Of a DNA stretch of 64,000 nt, positions 7,417 through 15,578 are shown in pieces. Below the pieces are notes generated by a model, which saw nothing but the letters and a program-made list of their open reading frames with translations, was not told where the DNA came from and did not search any database. This DNA comes from Parabacteroides faecis (GTDB taxonomy: Bacteria; Bacteroidota; Bacteroidia; Bacteroidales; Tannerellaceae): contig NZ_BMPB01000009.1 of the NCBI RefSeq assembly GCF_014647375.1, positions 1 through 64,000 of the forward strand, written 5' to 3'. The translations under genes and the position numbers were made by a program. Position 1 is the stretch's first letter; the number at the start of each line of letters is the position of its first letter.

Positions 7417-9420
7417 TTGGAATTTCAACTAGATACGGACAACAGAGAGTTTCAGGATGCCCTGCAACTGATCACTCATACCCGTCAGTCTGTTTTCCTG
7501 ACAGGGAAAGCGGGGACGGGCAAATCTACTTTTCTCAAATATATCTGTTCGCATACGAAGAAAAAACATGTTGTATTGGCCCCGACAGGTATCGCTGCTA
7601 TCAATGCGGAAGGGGTGACTTTGCATTCTTTCTTTAAGCTGCCGTTTCGTCCGATGCTTCCGGATGATCCCGACCTGAGTCTGAAAGATGGTCGGATTTT
7701 CGAATTCTTTAAATATAGAAAGGAACACAGAAAGATTATTTCGGAGGTCGAACTGATTATTATCGATGAGATTTCGATGGTAAGAGCGGATATTATCGAT
7801 TGTGTGGACCGTATTTTGCGTGTTTTTTCCGGGAATATGCGTTTGCCGTTTGGTGGAAAACAGCTGTTATTCGTGGGAGATGTGTTCCAGTTGGAACCGG
7901 TTGTGCCATCCGACCAGAAAGAGATATTGAGCCTGTTCTATGCCAGTCCGTTTTTCTTTTCGGCAAGAGTATTTCAGTCGATCAACCTGGTACCGATCGA
8001 ATTACAGAAAGTCTATCGCCAGACCGATCCTGTTTTTATCAATATATTGGACCGGATACGGAGTAATGCTGCAAGGAAGCAGGAACTGGATATTTTAAAT
8101 GCCCGTTACTTCCCTGAATTTACGCCGAATAATGAGGACATGTACATTACGCTTGCCACCCGTCGCGATCAGGTCGATTTCATCAATGAAAAAAGATTGT
8201 CGGAGCTGCCCGGTGATGAATTTATCTCTACCGGACGTATAGAGGGGGATTTTCCGGAATCCTCTTTGCCTACGCAACTGAATCTGGCGATCAAGGAACA
8301 GGCACAAGTAATCTTTATCGATAATGATCACGAACGTCGTTGGGTAAACGGTACTATCGGAATGGTTTCCGGCATTGATGAAAACGGGAATATATATGTC
8401 CTGCTGGAAAATGGGATCGAACATCTGGTCGAACCTACCTCATGGCGCAATTACAAATATAAATACAACGAAAAGGAAAAGAGAATAGAGGAAGAAATTG
8501 TCGGAACTTTTGAGCAATTGCCCATCCGCCTGGCCTGGGCGATTACTGTGCATAAAAGTCAGGGACTAACCTTCAACCGGGTCGTTGTCGATCTGACGGG
8601 AGGTGTATTTGCCGGTGGGCAGACCTATGTAGCCCTGAGCCGTAGCACATCGCTCGAGGGGCTGGTTCTGAAAAGCAGGGTGACTTCTCATGATATTTTT
8701 GTCCGTAAAGAGATCGTTCAGTTCAGTCAGATTTTTAACAGCAAGGAACTGATAGAAAAGAGTCTTCGTGAAAGTGAAGCCGAACTTTTGTATGCCCGTG
8801 CCGCGCATGATTTTAACCGTGGAAATATGAAAAATGCAGTGGAATCGTTGGCACAGGCTGTCGGAAAACGCAACGAACTCGATAAGCCGTTGGTACAGCG
8901 TCTGCTCCGTTCCAAACTTCAACGTATAAATTCGCAACAGGCGGAGATCAGGAAACTGAAGGAAGATTTGTATGCACAGCGTGAAATCCTCAAAGAATAT
9001 GCCCATGAATATTATCTGATGGGGAATGAGTGTGTCACGAAAGCCAATGACCCGAATGCAGCTCTCCGCTCATTCGACAAAGCCTTGAAACTATATCCCG
9101 AATATGTGGATGCCTGGGTGCGCAAAGGCGTGACCTTATTGGATCTTGGAGAAACATACGATGCCCAGGTCGCTTTGAACGAAGCGGTCAGGTTGAGTCC
9201 TCTTTCATTCAAAGCCCGTTATAATCGCGGGAAATGTTATTTGCGTATGAAGTATTATGAGGAGGCGGTCGCCGACCTTCAAAAGGCGGTATCCATCAAA
9301 CCGAAACATGCTTCTGCGCATGAATATCTGGCGGAAGCTTACCGTTTTGTCGGTGAAGAAGAACTGGCACAACAACATCAGGATATAGCAGATAGTTTGC
9401 GGGAAAATCGAAATATTTAA
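7417..9420 (+). CDS. Pif1/RecD-like DNA helicase with C-terminal TPR repeats
   Basis: Superfamily 1 helicase of 667 residues. Walker A is GKAGTGKST at about 30-38, followed by APTGIAAINAEGVTLHSFF (motif Ia, Pif1 type). Walker B is LIIIDEISMV near 112-121. The late motif AITVHKSQGLTFNRV near 376-390 and YVALSRSTS near 410 are RecD/Pif1 motifs V and VI. From about 530 the chain is TPR: three or more 34-residue repeats such as ALRSFDKALKLYPEYVDAW. Pif1 proteins unwind G-quadruplexes and R-loops. The fused TPRs imply a protein partner. The start appears to be TTG at 7417; no in-frame ATG lies nearby before Walker A, and the promoter box fits. Expressed alone. Confidence 0.9.
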   Translation: MEFQLDTDNREFQDALQLITHTRQSVFLTGKAGTGKSTFLKYICSHTKKKHVVLAPTGIAAINAEGVTLHSFFKLPFRPMLPDDPDLSLKDGRIFEFFKYRKEHRKIISEVELIIIDEISMVRADIIDCVDRILRVFSGNMRLPFGGKQLLFVGDVFQLEPVVPSDQKEILSLFYASPFFFSARVFQSINLVPIELQKVYRQTDPVFINILDRIRSNAARKQELDILNARYFPEFTPNNEDMYITLATRRDQVDFINEKRLSELPGDEFISTGRIEGDFPESSLPTQLNLAIKEQAQVIFIDNDHERRWVNGTIGMVSGIDENGNIYVLLENGIEHLVEPTSWRNYKYKYNEKEKRIEEEIVGTFEQLPIRLAWAITVHKSQGLTFNRVVVDLTGGVFAGGQTYVALSRSTSLEGLVLKSRVTSHDIFVRKEIVQFSQIFNSKELIEKSLRESEAELLYARAAHDFNRGNMKNAVESLAQAVGKRNELDKPLVQRLLRSKLQRINSQQAEIRKLKEDLYAQREILKEYAHEYYLMGNECVTKANDPNAALRSFDKALKLYPEYVDAWVRKGVTLLDLGETYDAQVALNEAVRLSPLSFKARYNRGKCYLRMKYYEEAVADLQKAVSIKPKHASAHEYLAEAYRFVGEEELAQQHQDIADSLRENRNI

Positions 9421-9473
9421 GAAAGTCCATAAAAATCAAACGGAATCGTAATGTTTTGGTAACATAGATTATA

Positions 9474-9481
9474 TATCTTTG
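9474..9481 (+). promoter_or_regulatory. -7 promoter element of the Oar-like receptor
   Basis: TATCTTTG fits the Bacteroidetes -7 consensus, 51 bases before the receptor ATG. A TTG at 9456-9458 could serve as -33, though the 15-base spacer is shorter than usual. Confidence 0.5.
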
Positions 9482-9532
9482 CGGCGTTATATAAAAAGTG
9501 TTTCGATTGTTTTATTTTAAATACCATCTAGT

Positions 9533-12500
9533 ATGAAGAACTTATCTGTGTTTGTTCTTTTTCTTTTTTGTCTGACATTTGCTGTGAATGCACAGGTTAC
9601 AACATCCGGGATCAGTGGTAAGGTGACGGCAGAAGGAGAACTTCTGATCGGTGCTACAGTGCAGGCCGTTCACGAACTCTCCGGTACTACTTATGGCACT
9701 GTTACTAATGCCGACGGACGTTATAGTTTACAGGGAATGCGTATCGGCGGCCCTTATACGGTAGAAGTCTCGTATGTAGGATTTCAGAAAGCCGTATATA
9801 AAAACATTACCCTTCAGTTGGGTGAAACGTATTTGTTGGATGTGAAACTGACTGAGTCGTTATCGTTGGATGAAGTCGTTGTCACTGCCTCGAAAGCTGC
9901 GTTGTTCAATTCCCAGAAAACAGGAGCGGCTCAAAACTTCAACCAATCACAAATTCTTTCGACTCCTACGGTAAATCGTAGCATTTTCGATATTACTAAA
10001 ATGAATCCGATGGGAATCAATACGAGTAGCGGGATGTCGTTTGTCGGTTCAAGTAATAAATACAACTCTTTTCAAATTGACGGGACGGCGAATAATGATG
10101 TGTTCGGTTTGTCTGCCAGCGGAACAAATGGTGATCAAGCGGGGGCAAACCCAATCTCTTTGGATGCCATTGAAGAAATTCAAGTGGTAATTGCGCCGTT
10201 TGATGTCCGGCAAAGTGGATTTACCGGTGGTGGAATTAATGCGATCACGAAATCAGGTACAAATGCGTTCCATGGTTCTGTTTACGGATATTATAATAAT
10301 GAGAAATTTTATGGAAAGACACCAGGAAATGCAAAGGAACGTACACGCCTGGATGATCAGTCGTCTGAGACATACGGAGTAACTTTAGGTGGTCCGATCA
10401 TCAAAAATAAATTATTCTTTTTTACAAACTTTGAACGGGTAAAGGAGGTTTATCCTACAACTAACAACATTGGGACTGAAAGTTCCAAATTAGATAAAAA
10501 CGAAGTGGGTCTGATTATTGATAAGATATCTCAATTAACAGGCGGTTATAACGGTGGTGGTTATGGCCCGTTGGATGTGGATACTTATTCGAATAAATTC
10601 CTGGCACGTATCGACTGGAATGCAAATGATAAAAATAAATTTACCCTCCGGTATAGCTTGCTTGATGCACGCAGTATGAATTTTTCAAACAAACCAGCCG
10701 CTGCTCGTCTGAATGATAATGGTTATTATATGAAGAATTCCACTCATTCAATTGTTGCGGAATTGAATACGCAAATAAATCCTTTGTTGGCGAATGAGTT
10801 ACGTATGGGATGGACCCGTGTCAGGGATAATCGTGATCCGTTAGGACAGGCTATGCCTTATGTTAAGATTGAACAATTGTCCGGTAATACATCACTGGAA
10901 TTTGGGACGGAGAGATTTTCAATGGCGAATGCTTTGAATCAGGATATTTTTACGTTGACGGATAACCTGACTAAAATGGTGGGAAACCATGCGATCACAG
11001 TGGGAACATATAATGAATTTTTTAAAATGAGCAATTTATATCTGGCAAACAATTATGGTTCCTATACTTATAGCTCATTGGACGATTTCCTCTCGGTGGG
11101 GACAGCAAATGAAGTCGCTCCCAAATATTATGATTATTCGGTTGCACGTACGGAAATAACCGGGACTGACCGATGGGCTCCAGAATTTGGTGCCGCGCAA
11201 TTAGGCTTTTATGTACAGGATGAATGGAATGTAACGAATTTATTGAGATTGACTTATGGAGTGCGAATGGATATCCCTTTGTTTTTCGATAAACCGCTGG
11301 CAAATGAAGCATTTAATAATTCAGACATAGCGAAGCAATACAAAGTGGCAACTAACCAGCTGCCTTCCACTAAGGTGTTGTGGTCGCCTCGCGTGGGTTT
11401 TCGCTGGAACCCGGATGAAGACCGCAGGACTTTGGTTCGTGGAGGAATCGGTATTTTTACCGGACGTATTCCTTTCGTTTGGATATCAAATAGCTTTACA
11501 AATACCGGTATTGAAGTAAGCCGTACTTCTTTTAATTTCAGAAATATGCCTCAAATCAAACCTGATGGTTTCCATTTCAATATTGATCCGTCCAAACAAT
11601 ACGAATCGCCGGGCACATCGGAAGTAAATGTTGTCGATAAAGATTTCAAATATCCATCTGTTTTTCGTACCAATTTAGCTGTGGAACATACATTACCTTA
11701 TGATATCCGTGTTAGTTTAGAAGGTTTGTATTCAAAAACCTTAAATAATATTTTATATGAAAATATCAATTATCAACATACCGGTAGTTTGAATAATGGA
11801 GGAGATAATCGTCCCACCTACAAACAAGTCGATGCCAATTTTACACAAATTATGTATCTGACTAATACGAATAAAGGATATACGTATAATATAACAGCCA
11901 AGGTTGAAAAGCCTTTTGATTTCGGTTTAAATGCGATGGTTGCATATTCTTACGGACAGGCAAAATCTTTAACAGATGGAAATTCTTCACAGGCATATTC
12001 AGGTTGGAAATATAATCCTGTTTATGGAGGAGATGTTGCCCCCGAGTTAAGTTGGTCTATGTTTGATGTGCGTAACCGTATAGTCGCTTCGGTTTCTTAT
12101 ACAAAAGAATATGCCGGACATTTTGCTACTACAGTAAGTCTGTTTTATAATGGGCAAACCGGCGGTCGCTATTCTCTGCTTTATTCCAATGATATAAATG
12201 GTGACGGTTATGGGAATGACTTGTTATATATACCGACAGACGCAGAGCGTGAGAAAATGCTCTTTACGGATATTGTATCTAACGGAAAGGTCACTTTTAC
12301 CGCGGCAGAGCAAAAAGATGCTTTTGTCAAATGGATTGAAGGAAATAAAGATATCAGGGATACAAAGGGAGATCATATTAAGCGTAATCAATTGGTAATG
12401 CCGTTCGAGCATCATTTTGATTTCCATATTGCACAAAATTTCTTTATGAATGTGGCTGGTAGAAGACATACATTGCAAGTTAATTTTGATATATTGAATG

Positions 12501-12694
12501 TTGGGAATTTGTTCAATAAGAAATGGGGATTATATCATCAGACTTCCACAGGTTATGATCTGACTCCTGTAGCTGCTTTTGCAGGTAAAGATGGTCAGTT
12601 TACTTATCAGTTCCGTGATCCGGGTGATATGTATACGAATACGGCTATAACTTCACGCTGGCAGGCTCAGATAGGTTTACGTTATATTTTCTAA
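9533..12694 (+). CDS. Oar-like TonB-dependent outer-membrane receptor
   Basis: 1053 residues. A signal peptide ends at about residue 20 (FAVNAQ). A carboxypeptidase-regulatory-like domain covers about 24-110 (SGKVTAEGELLIGATVQA), followed by SLDEVVVTAS at about 111-120, which resembles a TonB box. A plug domain and a long beta-barrel follow, ending in the aromatic YIF. It lacks the SusC-type DEVVVVGYG box and has no SusD partner, so it fits the Oar/OmpA-related TonB receptor group. Ligand unknown. It has its own promoter and a strong terminator, so it is monocistronic. A partial hint of specificity is absent; the downstream phosphodiesterase is a separate unit. Confidence 0.88.
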   Translation: MKNLSVFVLFLFCLTFAVNAQVTTSGISGKVTAEGELLIGATVQAVHELSGTTYGTVTNADGRYSLQGMRIGGPYTVEVSYVGFQKAVYKNITLQLGETYLLDVKLTESLSLDEVVVTASKAALFNSQKTGAAQNFNQSQILSTPTVNRSIFDITKMNPMGINTSSGMSFVGSSNKYNSFQIDGTANNDVFGLSASGTNGDQAGANPISLDAIEEIQVVIAPFDVRQSGFTGGGINAITKSGTNAFHGSVYGYYNNEKFYGKTPGNAKERTRLDDQSSETYGVTLGGPIIKNKLFFFTNFERVKEVYPTTNNIGTESSKLDKNEVGLIIDKISQLTGGYNGGGYGPLDVDTYSNKFLARIDWNANDKNKFTLRYSLLDARSMNFSNKPAAARLNDNGYYMKNSTHSIVAELNTQINPLLANELRMGWTRVRDNRDPLGQAMPYVKIEQLSGNTSLEFGTERFSMANALNQDIFTLTDNLTKMVGNHAITVGTYNEFFKMSNLYLANNYGSYTYSSLDDFLSVGTANEVAPKYYDYSVARTEITGTDRWAPEFGAAQLGFYVQDEWNVTNLLRLTYGVRMDIPLFFDKPLANEAFNNSDIAKQYKVATNQLPSTKVLWSPRVGFRWNPDEDRRTLVRGGIGIFTGRIPFVWISNSFTNTGIEVSRTSFNFRNMPQIKPDGFHFNIDPSKQYESPGTSEVNVVDKDFKYPSVFRTNLAVEHTLPYDIRVSLEGLYSKTLNNILYENINYQHTGSLNNGGDNRPTYKQVDANFTQIMYLTNTNKGYTYNITAKVEKPFDFGLNAMVAYSYGQAKSLTDGNSSQAYSGWKYNPVYGGDVAPELSWSMFDVRNRIVASVSYTKEYAGHFATTVSLFYNGQTGGRYSLLYSNDINGDGYGNDLLYIPTDAEREKMLFTDIVSNGKVTFTAAEQKDAFVKWIEGNKDIRDTKGDHIKRNQLVMPFEHHFDFHIAQNFFMNVAGRRHTLQVNFDILNVGNLFNKKWGLYHQTSTGYDLTPVAAFAGKDGQFTYQFRDPGDMYTNTAITSRWQAQIGLRYIF

Positions 12695-12726
12695 CGCGTA
12701 TTTTATGATTTGAATTAAATAATCGG

Positions 12727-12762
12727 AAGAGGTTCACTATCTTTGTGAACCTCTTTCTTTTT
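12727..12762 (+). terminator. Terminator after the receptor, with a promoter-like loop
   Basis: AAGAGGTTCAC (12727-12737) pairs with GTGAACCTCTT (12745-12755), followed by TCTTTTT. It is a strong intrinsic terminator. The loop and stem edge read TATCTTTG (12738-12745), which matches the -7 promoter consensus and is well placed for the next gene at 12771. Confidence 0.85.
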
Positions 12763-12770
12763 GAGGTGAT

Positions 12771-13976
12771 ATGATTATGAAAAGATATATAAGTTTGCTT
12801 TTAGGATGCGTGATTCTGGCCGGCATTACTTTTTCCGGTTGTTCTTCGTCAAAACATAATGACCGTTACGTCGTGGTCCTTTCTATGGATGGTTTCCGTT
12901 CCGATTATCCCGACCGTGCTTATACTCCGACATTGGATTCTCTGGCGAAAGTCGGGATACGTGCCGCTTTTCGTCCCTCGTTTCCCAGCGTTACTTTCCC
13001 TAACCATTACAGTATGGCGACCGGCTTGCATCCGGACCATCATGGTCTGATCAATAATTTCTTCTATGCTCCCGACTTGGATAGTATTTATCGCATGGCA
13101 GATCCGACACCGGGCTTTTACGGAGGTGAACCGATCTGGAATACGGCAGAGAAGCAAGGTGTGCATGCGGCTTCTTTTTTCTGGGTGGGCAGCGAGTATT
13201 CGATTCAGGGACGTCAGCCTTCTATCTGGAAGCCTTTTGATAAGCATGTTCCTTATTCGGACCGTGCCGACTCTGTGGTAGCGTGGTTACGTTTGCCGGA
13301 AGATATACGTCCTCACCTGGTTATGTGGTATATAGAGGAACCCGATGGGATCGGGCATATCTGTACACCGGATTCTTCGGCAACCTTGCATAAAGTAGAA
13401 GAACTGGACCGGGTCTTGAATCATTTCTTTAATGAAGCCCGTAAACTGGATGTTTTTGATAAAATCGATTTTATAGTCCTTTCCGATCATGGGATGGCAA
13501 CCTATACGCCGGAGAAATATGTCAATCTGAACGATTATTTGCCCCGCGATAGTTTCGATTATATTTTTGACGGTGTCCCGACTTTGCTCTATCCGAAGAA
13601 AAGTTATACGGAGACAGCTTATAATATTCTAAAAAAAGTCCCGAATGTTACGGTCTGGAAGAAAAACGAAATACCGGCAGAATACGTCTATGGGAGTAAT
13701 CCCCGGATAGGTGACCTGGTCGTACTTCCCCATATAGGGACCTATCTGCATTTTCGTGAAAAATCTTATCCTTATCCGGGAGCAACTCACGGCTATGATA
13801 ATTTCGCACCTGAGATGGAGGCTATCTTTTATGCGGCAGGTCCGTCTTTTAAAAAGAATGTGGAATTGCCGGTAATGGCTAATGTCAATTTATATTTGAT
13901 CATTTCCCGGTTGCTGGATCTGGAACCCGCACCGAATGACGGTGACAGTCTGGTGGTGAATTCATTATTCCGTTAA
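12771..13976 (+). CDS. Ectonucleotide pyrophosphatase/phosphodiesterase-like lipoprotein
   Basis: 401 residues, alkaline phosphatase superfamily. The N-terminal signal ends in a lipobox (TFSGC, Cys at about 24), so the enzyme is lipid-anchored. VVLSMDGFRSDYPD near 34-47 gives the first metal-binding Asp, and PSFPSVTFPNHYSMATGLHP near 70-89 contains the catalytic Thr (SVTFPNH) of NPP-type enzymes. IEEPDGIGH and LSDHGM supply further metal ligands, with a late ATHGYDN histidine. It probably hydrolyses phosphodiester or pyrophosphate bonds of nucleotides or lipids. ATG at 12777 (MKRYIS) is an equally good start. Monocistronic. Confidence 0.9.
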   Translation: MIMKRYISLLLGCVILAGITFSGCSSSKHNDRYVVVLSMDGFRSDYPDRAYTPTLDSLAKVGIRAAFRPSFPSVTFPNHYSMATGLHPDHHGLINNFFYAPDLDSIYRMADPTPGFYGGEPIWNTAEKQGVHAASFFWVGSEYSIQGRQPSIWKPFDKHVPYSDRADSVVAWLRLPEDIRPHLVMWYIEEPDGIGHICTPDSSATLHKVEELDRVLNHFFNEARKLDVFDKIDFIVLSDHGMATYTPEKYVNLNDYLPRDSFDYIFDGVPTLLYPKKSYTETAYNILKKVPNVTVWKKNEIPAEYVYGSNPRIGDLVVLPHIGTYLHFREKSYPYPGATHGYDNFAPEMEAIFYAAGPSFKKNVELPVMANVNLYLIISRLLDLEPAPNDGDSLVVNSLFR

Positions 13977-13980
13977 ACAA

Positions 13981-14018
13981 TAAAAAAAGCGATCTGGAAA
14001 AGGTCGCTTTTTATTTTT
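13981..14018 (+). terminator. Terminator after the phosphodiesterase gene
   Basis: AAAAAGCGATCT pairs with AGGTCGCTTTTT (with G-T pairs) around a short GGAAA-type loop, then continues in T-rich sequence. It starts a few bases after the stop codon. It can also serve the convergent small gene at 14034. Confidence 0.8.
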
Positions 14019-14033
14019 ATCAAAGGGCATCTT

Positions 14034-14249
14034 TTAATAATTGAAATTCATCCCCGGACAAAAAGCGATCTGGCTACTGGCACTTTTGATCTGAATCTTG
14101 TTTTCGCGGGCTAGCCAACCGATTGCAGACCATAAATCAGCTTCACACAAAGAAGTTGCTTTCTTCAACTCCTCAAAACTCCAACATCCACCATCCAGCA
14201 ACAGATTCCAGATGGTACCTGCGTTTAATCCAATTGTTCCTTTCGTCAT
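14034..14249 (-). CDS. Small winged helix-turn-helix protein
   Basis: 71 residues if started at MTKGTIGLNAG (ATG at 14249), which has an AAAGAGAG stretch upstream; an in-frame ATG at 14282 would add 11 residues. TIWNLLLDGGCWSFEELKKAT then LWSAIGWLARENKIQI has the helix-helix-wing pattern of the winged helix family often annotated as a wHTH domain of unknown target in Bacteroidetes. There is no effector domain. It is transcribed alone, converging on the phosphodiesterase gene. Targets unknown. Confidence 0.75.
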   Translation of the reverse strand: MTKGTIGLNAGTIWNLLLDGGCWSFEELKKATSLCEADLWSAIGWLARENKIQIKSASSQIAFCPGMNFNY

Positions 14250-14493
14250 GACAAACTCTCTTTTATGTTTATGGTATGACATTAAAACTGAAATAAAAGC
14301 GGAAATGATATATTCCGCCTGTTATTTTAGTGTGTTTTATAAAAAGGAGCTTCCGGCAAAAGATTTTTTTTCTAAATCGAGCCTTTGTAGATACAAGGCC
14401 TTAAAAATGATCATTGTTTGTTTACAAGAGTTTTGGGAAAAAGATTTGTTAGAAAAAGATTGCCATAAAGTATCATAGTTTCAAATTAAATCT

Positions 14494-14501
14494 TACATTT
14501 G
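14494..14501 (+). promoter_or_regulatory. -7 promoter element of the RRM gene; long leader follows
   Basis: TACATTTG matches TAnnTTTG. It would give a leader of about 120 bases before the ATG at 14629. The stretch 14250-14493 between the two divergent genes is AT-rich and shows no gene. Confidence 0.5.
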
Positions 14502-14628
14502 CAGTATATTGAGATTGATTTAAACTTGTATTTGAAGTTTTACTCGCAATTTAGATTTGTAAAGTATATTCATTCAACTATTATTCTATTCATCCTCAAT
14601 AAACAATTAACTAAATAAGTTTTTATAA

Positions 14629-15006
14629 ATGAATCTTTACATTTCAAATTTGAGTTACAACGTCACAGACGCTGACTTAAACGATTTATTCGCAGATTAT
14701 GGTGAAATCCTTTCTGCTAGAGTTATCACAGACAGAGAAACAGGCCGTTCAAGAGGATTCGGTTTTGTAGAATTAAAGGATGACGAAATGGGCCGGAAGG
14801 CTATCGAAGAATTAAACCAGGCTACTTATGATGAAAAAGTAATCAACGTAACAGAAGCACGTCCGAGAGAAGACCGTGGCGGAAGCCGTGGTGGTTTCGG
14901 TGGTGGTAACCGTGGCGGTGGTTTCGGTGGTGGCAATCGTGGCGGTGGCTACGGTGGCGGTAATCGCGGAGGCTATGGTAACAACGGTGGCGGAAGAAGA
15001 TATTAA
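14629..15006 (+). CDS. RRM-type RNA-binding protein with glycine-rich tail
   Basis: 125 residues. A single RNA recognition motif spans about 1-78, with RNP2 LYISNL at 3-8 and RNP1 RGFGFVEL near 43-50. The tail, from about 82, is repeats of GGxRGGGFGGG type with Arg, Asn, Tyr and Phe. This is the layout of cyanobacterial and Bacteroidetes glycine-rich RNA-binding proteins, which act as RNA chaperones or global post-transcriptional regulators. Bacteroidales lack Hfq in many species, so these RRM proteins may fill part of that role. The long AT-rich leader suggests post-transcriptional control such as temperature response. Monocistronic, with a strong terminator. Confidence 0.93.
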   Translation: MNLYISNLSYNVTDADLNDLFADYGEILSARVITDRETGRSRGFGFVELKDDEMGRKAIEELNQATYDEKVINVTEARPREDRGGSRGGFGGGNRGGGFGGGNRGGGYGGGNRGGYGNNGGGRRY

Positions 15007-15025
15007 TCCGAATTATAGCAAAAGT

Positions 15026-15056
15026 AAAAGCGGCCCTTTAGAGGCCGCTTTTTTTG
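15026..15056 (+). terminator. Terminator after the RRM gene
   Basis: AAAAGCGGCC and GGCCGCTTTT form a perfect stem with a 7-base loop (CTTTAGA), followed by a T run. It lies 20 bases after the stop codon. Confidence 0.92.
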
Positions 15057-15193
15057 TTTAATATTATTTAGGAGCATAGGCTGCAAACTTGCTTTTGTTT
15101 GATTATTCCCCATCTTTTTTGGATATTTGGGGAAAAGTTCCACTGCGATGGAAATAAAAATCCTTTACAATGTAAATGTTTGCCGAATACCTT
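15057..15193. other. Intergenic stretch with no recognised gene
   Basis: AT-rich sequence between two terminators. I see short inverted repeats (CCCCA/TGGGG near 15109-15134; TTTACA/TGTAAA near 15164-15176) but no ORF, RNA family or promoter I can support. Confidence 0.4.
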
Positions 15194-15229
15194 GAAAAAA
15201 AGCCTGCCGAAGTCATTCAGCAGGCTTTT
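15194..15229 (-). terminator. Terminator of the tRNA-Glu transcript
   Basis: AAAAGCCTGC (15198-15207) and GCAGGCTTTT (15220-15229) pair. On the minus strand the hairpin is followed by a T run. It begins three bases beyond the tRNA end. Confidence 0.88.
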
Positions 15230-15231
15230 AG

Positions 15232-15304
15232 TAGTGCGTCCGGGGATCGAACCCGAGTTTCCGCCGTGAGAGGGCGGCGTCCTAGGCCACTAGACGAATG
15301 CACC
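15232..15304 (-). tRNA. tRNA-Glu (anticodon CTC)
   Basis: The minus strand folds as a 73-base tRNA: acceptor GGTGCAT, D arm TCGTCTAGTGGCCTAGGA, anticodon stem CCGCC/GGCGG with loop CTCTCAC (anticodon CTC), T arm TCGGG-TTCGATC-CCCGG, then ACGCACT and discriminator A. CCA is not encoded. The acceptor has an A-C mismatch at the 6-67 pair, because the 5' side reads GGTGCAT where GGTGCGT would pair. A terminator follows directly. The gene stands alone between the RRM gene and mutA. Confidence 0.93.
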
Positions 15305-15482
15305 GTTTCGTGTCTTAGTTTTCATTGTTTGACGCTGCGAAATTAATGATTATTTCTTTTCGATGTTCTCTTTATGCGGAAAAAATGAAAAGAATTTTAT
15401 CATGCCCTGTCAGAATGATACAATAATCGTCCTTATACCACTAAAAGGCGTTAAAAGGAAAAGCAATTTCGTTTATTTTTCA

Positions 15483-15513
15483 TTGTTCTTCCTGTTTATT
15501 TATTCTACCTTTG
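15483..15513 (+). promoter_or_regulatory. Promoter of the mutAB operon
   Basis: TTG at 15483-15485, a 20-base spacer and TACCTTTG at 15506-15513 give a full match to the Bacteroidetes -33/-7 pattern. It lies 65 bases before the mutA ATG. The stretch 15305-15482 shows no gene. No cobalamin riboswitch is visible. Confidence 0.75.
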
Positions 15514-15578
15514 CCCCCTGTTATTGAACAATATACTATTGAACAATTACTAATACCAGTATTAAAATAACTAATATT

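Noticed and set aside
14878..15000. Short repeats that might suggest a CRISPR or satellite array
   Set aside because: They are codon-level repeats of the Gly/Arg-rich tail of the RRM protein. There are no spacers or cas genes.
14876..15061. Second reading frame through the RRM tail (Val/Ala-rich product)
   Set aside because: It is the frame-shifted reading of GGN-type codons and runs into the terminator.
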